From: Paragorgia papillata
Taxonomy: Eukaryota; Cnidaria; Anthozoa; Scleralcyonacea; Coralliidae
Direction of reading: 5' to 3'
NCBI GenBank assembly: GCA_035771165.1
Contig: JAWNZC010000408.1
Location: forward strand, 2,232,001 to 2,296,000
Length of the DNA: 64,000 nucleotides
Below are positions 48,001 to 61,200 of this stretch, piece after piece; positions within the stretch are counted from its first letter, which is position 1; every line of letters begins with the position of its first letter. The notes under the pieces were generated by a model. It was not told the DNA's origin and did no database searches. It saw only the letters and a list, made by a program, of their open reading frames with translations. Both the position numbers and the translations under genes were made by a program.

Positions 48001-49724
48001 TCGTATTCATAAAAAAAACAGCATTGAAGAAAGGATTGGGCTAGCTCTAAAACATGCAGTAAGTTACTGTACAGTACTTGGTTTTTTCCCCCTACCTGTT
48101 CACTGGTGGGGGAATTAAAGTACTTTCATGTGACTGGGTTTATTGGACTAATAGACAGCACACTGACTGTCAGTTGTGTTTTGTTTCTTTATTAAAGGGA
48201 TCATCAATAACAATTACTACCTTCACTGATCTAATGGCATTCTTAGTTGGTGGTACAACAGTAAGTAGTCTTGTACAGTAATTAAATCATTCATGCCTGA
48301 TCGGCCGGCTAACAATGGCCACTGACATTTTCCCATCAATGGTTTTCTCTGTGATGAGTGAAAATGTCTGGTGCTATATATAGCCAGAGTGGGAAGATTT
48401 GTAATATATCTTCCTTTTCTAAAATTTCATCTTCATGGACTTTTTTGCTGTGAAAGTTGATGGAAGTGATGTCAAAGTAGGAAACTGTAAAGTGTTTTTT
48501 TTATATAGGCAAATCCCTCTTGATGTCACTTCCATCAACTTTAACAGCAAAAAAGTCCATGAAGATGAAATTTTAGGAAAGGAAGATATATTACAAATCT
48601 TCTCAGAAGATTCCAAATATTCTAAATATGTAAAATCCCCAACCATGATATTGGCACTTTAATAAGCAAAAAACAATAGGTTTGTACATGCATGGTGAAT
48701 TCTCAAAATCACAGCTTATTATACAGTGCTGTAGGTGTTTTGAAGTATGTTTGCTGAATTGCTGGGTTCCTGAGAAATTTTGATTACTACAATGTACATG
48801 TATACAAATCGAAATATAGTAAGGTTTGAGCACTGTGGAAAATATTGAATATTTTTCAATTGTAGTACTCATCAGCAGTACTTAAACCTTACTATATATT
48901 TTGATTTGTATTTCAACACTGCCTACGCAGCACACTACATTTATTTAGTTCACTGTTTTGGTTGGCTACAGTATATATGTACATAGTACAATAAAAGTAG
49001 TGTGCTGCATAGGTACTGTAGTGTTGAAACAACAATTGAAATAATAGTAAGGACTCTCAAAACGTTAGACTCCTACATTCTCTGTTTCAGCAGTATATCT
49101 AACCTTACATATTTCAATTGTTATACATGGTATTATAGTTGTTTTTACTGTACATGTGAATCACGTACAGTCTGTTCTGCCCATGTACAAAACTAATGTT
49201 TACATCTTTATTTACAAAAAAATACTGATACCTTAAATTCAAGATTGTAAGCTTTTCTTGCTTCCCCTACTTGTACCCAAAACAAAACATTTTCAAAAAA
49301 ATAGAAGAAATCTGAAGACATACAGTACCCTTCCCGTTTTCTGCTGTGTTGCTCCGAACGGTTTACATTGAGGTGAGTACTTCATGTAATTATCTATGAA
49401 TGTCATGTTTTGGGGACCACATGGTGGTCATGCTCAGAACGGATTGTACGTCACCTTTAATTATACCCAAAACATCATTATTTTGGATTTTATTTTTGCT
49501 ACAGGCTACCTAATTTTCTTTAGCTTAGGGAAGAGAATCTGGATGTCTCTTTGTAAACTTTGAAATATATTTTAGATCATTCCTGGACTAAGGTCTTTTT
49601 GCTTCTTTGCAGCTGTTGGTATGTTTATTGTACAATTATGTCCAGTGTATAGTTTTGATAAAATTAAGTTTAATAATAGTTTCCTAATTCTTGTGGAAAA
49701 GCTGCAAAGACTGTATGGTATGTG

Positions 49725-49765
<41 letters not shown>

Positions 49766-49863
49766 TATATACTACAGTTTGAATCCTAAAATGTAGTCAT
49801 TGCTACTCTACCAAACACCTGGTATTGAGCACTCTTCAATCTACTACAAACATAACACATTGG

Positions 49864-49910
<47 letters not shown>

Positions 49911-50026
49911 ATAAAACAGGAGCCAGCCTGGGCCTCGAAACATTGTTAAAATAAAGTTTTTCAAAAAAGTTCCTCTTGTCTATTATTATTATTATTATTA
50001 TTATATTATTATTATTATTATTATTA

Positions 50027-50060
<34 letters not shown>

Positions 50061-53000
50061 GTTATTATTATTATATATATATATATTATATATAATTTTG
50101 TTAACTGTTAGTTTTCACTCAGTTCAGTATTTTCGCTGCCGCAGTTTAGAATTAACAGGCAGTTTTATCTGTACTACACTGACTGAAAAACTCATGCCGC
50201 CATCTTGCTTTTTATGACTAATGATATACCTGTATGAGCTGATATACTGCTAGTAGCAGAACCAATGAGATTGCAGAACAGCTCATATATAGTGAGTAGC
50301 TATATAATAAATATATATATATATTTATATATATGGTATCAACCAACTAGTGGTCTATTACAAATTCAGCATTCTGATTGGCTGAGCTATAATGGTCTAT
50401 TGGCGATAGACTACTACCGTAATAGCATTATCCAATGACAAACATTAAACAGGAATATTCCTATCCTGACCAATCAGAAGCCACGGTATATTCACACTGC
50501 AAGCAAAACCTGGAAACTAGGCCAAACATGGTGTTCACTAAAATTTATATACGAGTGATATATATTATATAATATATATATATATTATATTTACTGTGCA
50601 CATTAATACATACAATAAAGGCACTTTTTAATAAGCAAGGGGGTTTTTGTTTTTTTTCTTCACAAACTGAAATAAAATACATGTAAATGAGTTTTTGAAG
50701 TACTGTACAGTATATGATATACTGACTATGATGTACTAACTCTTTAATATTATTTTGTTGGTGGTGTTGTATCATTTGTTTTTCTATAATTGTCTTTTGT
50801 TTCCTCTTAGGAATTCTTTGTGATTATATTTTACAAACAACATTCTTTGTTGCCTGGTTGGCCATTGATGCAAGAAGGCAAGTGGTTTTCATTATGCACT
50901 GTACATGTACAGTACCTTGTAATTAGCCAAATATTTATAAATACTAAGTATTTAGTAGTCTTTCCTTGGTTTGTTTGTCTGTTAGTCTGTTGGTTTGTCT
51001 GTTGCAAGAATATAGTACAGATCTAAAAAGGTATTGAACTGATTTTCATGTATATGTAACTTTGTGGAAAGATAGGCCACAGACCAAGAACCAACCAATA
51101 CATTTTGGTTGAGCGTTGGATGGAATTTCATAAAAATCTGACTGCAAGATTCTCCTTGTAAGAAAAAAAGAAAGCTTGATTGCACTTACAAGTACAATCA
51201 AGCATTTTAAAGTGCCTATGAAACGAAAATTAAGTTTGTCTTATTCGAAAGACCACTTAAAATTATAGAGTAACATCTTTTGCAGTTTCTCGTTTCCTTG
51301 CTTCGTTGTTGAGATATTTTAGTTTGTTTGATATGCAAATTAAACATTTTGAAGTTGTACTGTAGGTGCATAATGAGCTATCGGAGAAGGTTAGATATAT
51401 TTTCTATTATCAAACCAAATTAATTCGAAGGAAGCATGTGGATGTGTTTCGTCCACAACACTAAATATGTAGATCTTCAAGTGATTATTATATTTGATAC
51501 TAGCAAAGATATATAACTTTTTCGATAACTCATTATGCACGTGTGACGTCAAAGTGTTAATTTGCATATCAAACAAACTAAAATATCTCAAGAATTAAGC
51601 AAGGAAACGAAAAACTGCAAGATATGTTAAGTACTACACCATTTTAAGTGTTCTTTCAAATAAGACAAACTTAATTTTCGCTTCATAGGCATTTTAATCA
51701 TACTGTACATGTGTAGGGTAGGTCTGGTGAGCTAGACTGGTTATTGGGATGGCTTGGTTCTCTTTATTTAACCCATTGCTGGCTAGGCCAAGGAAAATCG
51801 TTTGGTGTTAGGCAGAGTAAGATATTAAAGAGGCTGACTCAAGCAGCAAAGGGTTAAATACCTCTAATAACCTGGCAGAGGTACTGTACAGTATGCAGTC
51901 TCTGATCAGAGTTGGAAAAAAGCTGGGGGTATGCGGGTACCACCCGGAGGAAGGTTTACTTTAGTGAGGAAGGTTTACTTCAGTGAGGAAGGTTTAAAGT
52001 GAAAACACGTGAAACAACACATTCGGTAATCTGAAAGTTACAATTGATCAAGGAAGGTGTCGAGAAGAAATGCGATTTGCAGCAAAACATTGGCTAACCA
52101 ACAATTATGCAGCACTGGCAGTGGCAGCAGTTACATGTGAGTTACATGTGTGAGACATGTACACTGATGTCTGCTGTCATGTCTGTATCTTCGCAGCAGT
52201 CGAGGGTAGTTAGTAGCTATTGTAGTATGCCAAAGCTTAAGGTACTGTAAAAGTCACGCAGTATTTATGAACGTTGCAAAACACAAAATTCTCGCTATAT
52301 ATTTTGAGGAAGGTTTAATATCTAAATTTAAAAACCCATCCGGAGGAAGGTTGAATACTTTTTCCAACTCTGTCTCTGATTAGCCTCTAGTTATTTAGAT
52401 TTATCTTTAGATGTATTTGGGGTTTTTTAGAATTATTTTTTATATTTAGATTTCTATATTTAGATTTATTTTCTATATTTAGATAGATTTTTTATATTTA
52501 GATAGTTTATTTTTTATTATTATTTATATTTATTTTTTAAATTTTTAGATGTATTTATTTTTTATATTTAGATTTATTTTTTAAATTTTTAGATATATTT
52601 AGATTATGCCAATTACTACGGGCCCAACAATGAAACAAAAAAAGAATATAACAAATATTAATTACAGATTAAAAACAACGCAAGATCTTCAAAAGGCTAC
52701 GGGTGGAATTATATTTTAAACATATAGGTTCTAGAGTCATCTGGAATCATATAGGTATAGATTGTAAGGCAGCAAAGTACTAGTTACGTAAAATAGTTTT
52801 AAAAGGACTGTATAAATATTAGAAGTATTAACATTATCAAAATTTGAACGTCGTACACTTGCTTAAAAAGGGGTGTTGGTGGCACAGTGGTTAGTCCACG
52901 TGCCTTTCACCTCTGCGACCCGGGTTCGATACCTACACGGTGCAGTTATCTGATTAAAAAAAAAATTCACCTTGGCCGCATGTGAGAAGAGTGCTTCCAG

Positions 53001-55229
53001 TTTGACTCTACCAAACACCACAGGTTTCCTCCGGTACTCCGGTTTCCTCCTGTAGTAACACTGGACCAATGAGGGTGGGCCCTTACTGGACCTCTGAGGA
53101 TAACAGTTTAGATATAACTGATAGAGTTATCCAGTATAAATAAGGTTAGTTTAGTTTAGTTTAGTTTTTTAGTTTAGTTTAGTGTTCGTGATCCAACTTT
53201 CGATACTCCGATCTATTGACATTAGAAACGCCAAGATTTAACTCGTGATCTCGAGCAGTTCATGTATACATACACTGAGCAATGATTTGTTGCATAAAGT
53301 ATTGCTAGAGAGAGAAATCCTAATGAAGTAACTAACCTCGCCTTTAACCGTGGCGTGGGTACGAGGTTGAACTTTGGGCTGCAGTGGTGGGAGGAAGCGC
53401 GCTAACAGCGCATGTCACCTGTTCTGTGGAGTTGTCTCAACTAGTTCTGAAGTAACTCAAATTTGCCTTCTAATGACTGGGACTACATTTTTCAATGGTG
53501 GGACATGGTCTACATTTCGGTATGGACAACGAGAAAGTTGATTTCTTGTGTAAATGTAGACAGCCGACTTAACCTTGGAAGCCACTGACTTGAGGCGTCG
53601 TCACAATACAGTACATTTTCCAAGTTTATTTCGCTTTTGTTTTTTTGCAAGAAGTTCACCTAAAAGATACTTGGCCCATTTTCAAACGGAATGACCAGAA
53701 TTTTCTATGTCCATAAAGTGGGAAAGAATGTTGCCGGAATTTTCTGACCTGTAATAGTCAATGGCTTTAGTAAACAGAAGTAAAGCCATTCGTTATGACA
53801 GTACATGTTTATTTCGCTTTTGTTTTTTGCAAGAAGTTCCCCTAAAAGATACTTCGCCCATTCTTAAACGGAATGACCAGAATTTTCTATGTCCATAAAG
53901 TGGGAAAGAATGTTGCCGGAATTTTCTGACCTGTAATAGTCAATGGCTTTAGTAAATCGAAGTAAAGCCATTCGTTATGACAGTACAGAAAAATCTGATA
54001 GCCACAGACAATGAAGGATACGTTCGTGTTATAAACTATTTACGAAAGGAAAGGACTGGGAGCTAATCATCCTTACTCGCATCCAGTGATTGAATTGCAA
54101 AGAACCCAGATGGAACGTGGCCGAGTCGAAGGCATAACAAAGGCGCTACAGACAGCCGCTATACGACACGTGTCAACGGGTCACAGCAAAGACCTACAGT
54201 GGGTGTTGATTTTACAGAGGGAGGGAAACCGGCGAAAAACCTTCGAAGCACAAGAGAGACCAGCTGCAACTCTACTCGCATGAATTCCAAGCTCGACAAC
54301 GGGGTCATTCCCAGATTCTTACCCATCCAAGCACTAACCCCGCCTTTAACCGTGGCGTGGGTACGAGGTTGAACTTTGGGCTGCAGTGGTGAGAGGCAGC
54401 GCGCTAACAGCGCATGTCACCTGTTCTGTGGAGTCGTCTCAACTAGTTCTGAGAAAGTAGCACCAATACAATAGTACAGTACATTATAATTTTTGGTTTG
54501 CGATATTACTTATATAATCTTATTTTTGGTTTGCGATATTACTTATATTATATAACCTTATTTTATCAACTTGTTGTTTTGGAAGAAGTTTGACCAGAAT
54601 TTCCTAACGAGTTTGAAAGTTTGAAGTTTTCCACTATCCATAATTTGACCGAGTAGAAAGGAATGCTGTCAGAATTTTCTGACTTGTAATACTCAATGAA
54701 AATAGAAATATGGCATGCAGTATGCCAGAACAGAAAAATCATCCTGGAATTGAAGAATATGTATATTTATTGGTCGCAATTCCTTATAGCCGTTCGTGGT
54801 TTGCAATTCTTCGAACGAAAACCTGTGCGTGGACTGGGTTTTATTTTGTCAACTCTATGTTTTGGAACTGTATTTCCCAAGATACAAGGACCATTTGGAA
54901 TGGATCGACTGACTGCCTGACCAAAATTTCGTATCCATAATTAAATCGAGTGGAAAAGAATGCTGCCAGAATTTTCTGACCTGTAATTATTACTTATTGA
55001 CCTCGCTTGTTCGGTCTGTACTAGTGAAATATCAGACCGACGTTTTTAGTACGGACACTTACACTTTAGCACTTACAATTAGGAAAAAAGGCATTGACTT
55101 AACGTTTAAGAAACCTATTATGATACCACATTTTTATGTTCATTATGGTTATTTTTTATTGTTAATTTTGGTTTTATTATTGCTATTTTTGTTGTTATTA
55201 CCTCCGCCAGGACGTTATGTTTTTACCCC

Positions 55230-55268
<39 letters not shown>

Positions 55269-58200
55269 TTTGTTTTGGTTTGTTTTGGTCTGTTTTGGTT
55301 TGGTTTGGTTTGGTTTGGTTTGGTTGGTTGGTTGGTTTGTCTGTCGCCGGGATATCTCAAAAACTATTGCACTTGGTCTCGTGAGCTAGCCTGGTTAGCG
55401 GGATGCTCGTTCTCTTTTTAAACATTTCTAATAACCCGCTGGCGGAGGTATATATAGTCCCTGACTGCCCTCTAGTTTTTATTATTGTTACTTTTATTAT
55501 TATTTTTTTATTCCTGTTTTTATTATCATTATTATTGTCATTGTTATTATTATGATTATTATTTTGTTATTATTATTATTGGTTACAATAGCCCCCAAAT
55601 ACAAGGTGGGCCACAGCCTACAGCCCTTGCACGCAAGGGGAACGGCTCATAAGCTTCGAAAATTTGCTAGCCTTCTACATAGTCAAGACGCGATATACTA
55701 ATCTGTCTGAACAATCCCTGATGTGATTTTCCTTTACGATAGTTTCACTCTCCATCAGTACAACTTTCTGCATCTCTCTTGCTATCTTCAATCTCCACTC
55801 CTCTTCTGGAATCAGCTTAGCCATCTGTTGTTCTACGTGTGGGACACATAAATTATTAAACAAACAACGCTCTTTCCTTATTCAATTATGTTGGTACTTA
55901 GTTTTTTTTTCTCTCACCTTGTCCTCAATGTTCGACTCTGATGGGCATGCCATGTCAATTAGCCAGATCTTGTACTCTTCTAGGTCCTCCAAGGTCAGAT
56001 CAGGTCTTCTGGCAGAAGTTAACCTGACAGAGTCAGGCCCCCTTTTCCCTTCCTGCGGGAGGCGGAAACTTGCGGCCTGGCCGCATGTACAAAGCCGGAT
56101 TTTGGCTTTTTCATCTGATTGGTCCATAATACAAAAAAATCACGAAAAGCTTTATTCTGATTGGTTTGTGTACATTTAATTATGAATTAATATGATTTAC
56201 ATAATTAACAGAGCGTCTAACGAATCTAGCGATTCAACGATGTCACAGACGATGTTTAGACGGAAGTTTAACGTAAACTATCAAAAGAAAGAACGGCACG
56301 AATGTATAGAAAAAGTCCTGTTTAATGAGGATGTGCTAGCTGTACTCTGTACTGGTTATGGCAAGAGTTTAATATACCAACTTCTCCCAAGCGTCTACGA
56401 AGAGAGAGCGAAGAGAGTTTATAAGAGACGTGTTCGTGAGGAATTACTCCGAAACAATTCTGGATTGTTGAGTCCGCTTGAATATCTAAGGAAACAGCAA
56501 ATTTCAAACTTGGAACGGCTGGATTGTGCGATTAAAGCTTCGTCGATAGGAAATTCGGAAAATTCATTTGGGGGCGGAAAGCGGCCAGGTAAAGAATTGT
56601 ATCGGGCTTTATTTCTCGTCTTCTCGCCCGCCCGCCTTGCCCCCACTTACTTTTTAGCGGAGGACGAGAATAATGGCTGAACTCAGGTTAGGCAGAAGTG
56701 GTCTCATAATTCTCATTATTATTATAATTATTATTATTTGTAGTATTGTGTTATTACTTGTGTTTTTTAGAAGTGACAAACGTCGCGATGGCTGTTGCTG
56801 TTGTTTTACTTTACCTCAAGAATATACACCAAACGACTGCGGCAAGAATAGTTACTTGCAAACTTTCTTTGAGAAAATCTTTGCCAAAGGGATTTTAAAA
56901 TTGCCAACAAAGGTAAAAGTTACACAAACACAAACGTCAACATGCCGGTATAAGGGTCAACGTCTATGACCAACAATGCAGGACTAGAAAACGCCCAGTA
57001 TGGGGCCAAGGAAAATTAAGGTTTGATTTCACGAGTGTTTTCAAAATTTTACAAAATTGTCCGAGTCGCGAAGCGACGAGGAACTAGAACGAAGCACGGA
57101 ACTAGAATGAAGCACGGAACTAGAACGAAGCACGGAACTAGAACGAAGCACGGAACTAGAACGAAGCACGGAACTAGAATGAAGCACGAATCTACACTGA
57201 AACGGTGCAAGGAACTAGAACGAATTTACACTGAAGCGTTTTAAAGGGAAAAGTCTGATTATTCATAAATTTTTCCTATCGAGCCACCTTAATACTTTTC
57301 GGTGTATGCTCTTGTTCTCGAGGCATAATGCAGTCATGCATTCTCGTATTTTAATATTGTGAAGGCCACGATGTTGGAGTTTGCTCGACGGCGCAAAGTT
57401 GATGTAGAGCGATTGTTTTCTTTTCAATTTTGACGTCATTGAGTGCTTGTCTTTTGTCCCCAGCACTCGATAACGTCAAGATTCAAAAGAAAGTCCCGCT
57501 GCAACAACGATTTGAGCCGTCGAGCAAACTCTAAAGTGGCGGAGACAAGATGCATAAGTACGAAAATGAAAACGTTATTTCTCGAGAACAAGAGCTGAAA
57601 ACTATATTAATATTCCTAAACATTATACTTAAATTGTCTTTTATTCAACACCTGATCCTCTCCCCGTGCTGAATAAAATCGTCGGCGTTAGCCAGAATAA
57701 ACCTTGAAGACTCGTCGTCAGGCTTCAAAGTGTTAAAAGAAACATATTTTTTTATATAAGCTATAAGCTTTATATAGATATAAGCTGAGAAAGATTGTTG
57801 ATTAATAACTGTATGAACAATTAGATGTGTGAATCGGATAAGTCGTGTACAATATTCGCGTTTGAACTGTAAATGTTGGTGTAAATGCCCATACAGCGCA
57901 ATACTGACTAATCTCACCTCGGGCTCTCGTATAATCTGGTAAACAGAAATGTGATAAAACACTTGGGTGGCACATTTCTAGTGCTTTAATACCTTTGGCC
58001 TTCTTATTTAGATCTTTGTTCTCTTGGTTGTGGCTGGTCTACTTGGCGTTAACATCTACGGTACAACCCAACTGAGGCAACAATTTGAACCAAAATGGTT
58101 CGTTCCCAAAGGGACCGTTGTGAGGGATTATTTTGACCTTAACGACGAGGTAATGTACTTACTTTATCAATCGTGAGCCAGTTGACGATATAGACTATTA

Positions 58201-61200
58201 ACTATACTTAATAACCGAGAGTGAGGTCTATATGGTAAAGCATTAAATCGAGGTCTTGCTGTATTAACCGAGCGATAGCGCTGTTTTATATTTTTATAAG
58301 ACCGACGTTTAATATTTTACCGTAAAGACCGAACGGTCGAGGTTATTAAGTAGTTTATTATATGGCACTTTTTATTTCAAAATCAGTCTTGTATTTCTTG
58401 GTCTTCGCTTCCTTTAACTTCGTCAAAACACCAAACTAGCGTTATTTTCTGCTGTTTTTCTCTCGTCTGGATACTAGAATTTACTTTTGTAATGTTCATC
58501 GTCGCTTATTTCATTTATTTTCGTCGTTTCTCGGCAATAAAAGTTTCTTATTAGGATTTTTTGTTTGTTTCCAATCGTAGGGCATCAGCAATTTTCATAA
58601 TGCCCGGACGCATTACTGAGAAATCTCGCCACGTCAGCAACCAATCACAGCGCGTGATTTTACCGGAAGTAATCCGTGCTATATAATAGACTTTCATAAT
58701 GGCGACTAGTCTGATCTATCGGACTGGATTTGGAGTTTCAAAAATGTTTACTTCCCACCATAAGGGGTAAGCAATCCTGGACTAGTTCTATTCAGACCGG
58801 CCAGTGAGGGCTAAGTGTAACCCAATGAAACTTGACTTGCATTTTCCAATGACAGTTGAGAGATAAAACCGAGTTATCGATTTATCGGATCGTGTGAATA
58901 AAAAATAAGAGTACAAATGCGCAGGAGCGGTATATTTATGTTTTATAAAATAAATAAACATTTTCTTGTAACGTCTTTATCCAAGACATTTAACTCTGAG
59001 AAATACACGCAGCCTAATCAATCAGAGTTGCATAGAGGATACCTTATTTTATAATAGGCTTCTAGTCCGAGAGTTCTTGACTTGCCTCAGGGCCTGTTCA
59101 CATGAGACCGGGTTATCTCGGGGGTAGGGACAACTCGAGGGCTAGGGTCAAAGTTGACCCTGTTTCACATGATGAAACGCAACTACCAGTTGTCCCTGGC
59201 ACCCGAGATAATCCTAGCTTTCACGTGAACAAAAGAACACGCCAGTATAACGTCAAAAATTAAACGCACGCAAATGGCACGTGAACAAGAATAGTGCGTA
59301 TAAATCAGTGTTTTTTTACAATGTACGCATGCGTAATTATACGAAAGTTGTTGGCCCTCGGGTTACCCTATCGCTCGGACCGAGTTATCCCTATCTCCCG
59401 AGTTATCACGGTCTCGTATGAACGGGATATCTCGGGGGGTAGGGATAACCCTAGCCCCCGAGAAAACTCGCCTGGTGTGAACAGGCCCTAAATCAATGAA
59501 AGTGTTTTCAATCAGATTTTCAAGGTTTTCCCATCTTACGTCTTTCTTAATAAACAATCTTGACTTCGTACAACCAGGACTAGTTTTTTAAGTTTTGGAA
59601 TGTGAGTGACAAAGGTAATATATATTGAAATTATTGATTTCGCATTTATTGTATTGTAGGAATTTCCTGAAGGCGGATCGCCGGTTTCTGTTTATATTGG
59701 TAAATATTTCTCATGCATGCATATATAATATTTTTCATGTCGGTGAATAGTTGGCCTTTTATTAAGGTTGATAGTTGTTAACACTTGATAATATTTTAAT
59801 TTAAAATATGAGAACAATTTACAACTGGTAAAGCTTAAGGAATTCATACAGGCTTTAGATTTAATCAAACAATCGATTCAGAACCGACTGACTCACCCAA
59901 CCATCTGTCGCTCGCTCGCTCACTCACTCACTCACTCACTCACTCACTCACTCACTCACTCACTCACTCACTCACTCACTCACTCACTCACTCACTCACT
60001 CACTCACTCACTCACTCACTCACTCACTCACTCACAAGTTTCAGCAATTCATCTATTCATTCATTCATCCATTCATCTTTTCCTCCTCTTTCTCCTTTTA
60101 CTTAAATTTAGCTTTGAACTTTATCTAAGGCATGCATTTTTAGGTTTTTTTTTTTTTGTTTATTTCAAGAAGCCAGTACTCTTAAAAAGTGATGGAAAAT
60201 TCTTAATATTTCAATCCGATTGTGTTGCTTCTCTTACAGGGCCTATCGACTATTTCAAGGAACAAAAACAATTGCACCATCTTAGTAAGGCATTACAAAG
60301 CGAGACCAAATATTTGTCTAGGCATAGCGTTGACAATTGGTATGAAAAATACGTCGAGTGGGCCAACACAACAATACCAGAACACACCGACCATGCCAGT
60401 GAGTATTTATGCAGAATCTTATACGTACTAAATACAGTGCTCTTCAGAAATATTAAACCTAACAGTGCAACTGAGGTTGAGATATTCTGCGACCTCTCGC
60501 CTATATCAGGGTTCAAAATAAATATTTGGGATTTAGATATTTTTGTAGGCTGTCTTGCATATGTACATTTATGGTAGCGGCTATTTTGATATATAGGCTA
60601 TTTGCCTGCTATGTGAGTCCATGAGAGGCCCACCCAGGAATTGTTTTAGTTAATAAGCTCGTATTCAAAAAATAATCTCATTTACTGTCACGTCGCGCTA
60701 CATTGGAAGTTACACTACGTTTTAAGACGTTACGCTACGTTATAACACGTTATTAAAGCTATGTTATACAACATCACGCTGTGTTGTAACACGTAAATAA
60801 GCTATGTTTAAAGACGTTACATTACGCTACGTTATAAGACGTCACACTTTCTTGTGAGACGTTTTCTACGTTCTATAACATTACACCACGTTGTAAGATG
60901 ATACGCTACGTTATAAAACGTATACACTAGCCGGCTAGCAGCGTGAAAATGCCGGCTATAGCCGGCAGCCGGCCACTATTTTGAACCCTGTATATACGCT
61001 CAGATTCCAGACCTTGGGTTCTCGGTGTACCCACAAACCTCGCCCAACCAATTGGGAGAGGGGGAGTGCGGGCGCCGAGAACCCCGACGGCTAGAATCTG
61101 AACCTACCTCGAGCTCTCTTCCTCCTGCCCCCCCAGAAAAAAACAAAACAAAACCCAGCTGCTACGCAGGCTAAGGTTTAACTATTGCTAAACATTTGAA

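Noticed and set aside
50882..50887. GT donor at 50882 for gene B
   Set aside because: It gives phase 0, and the next exon would start with an immediate stop; the GC donor four bases upstream keeps the frame.
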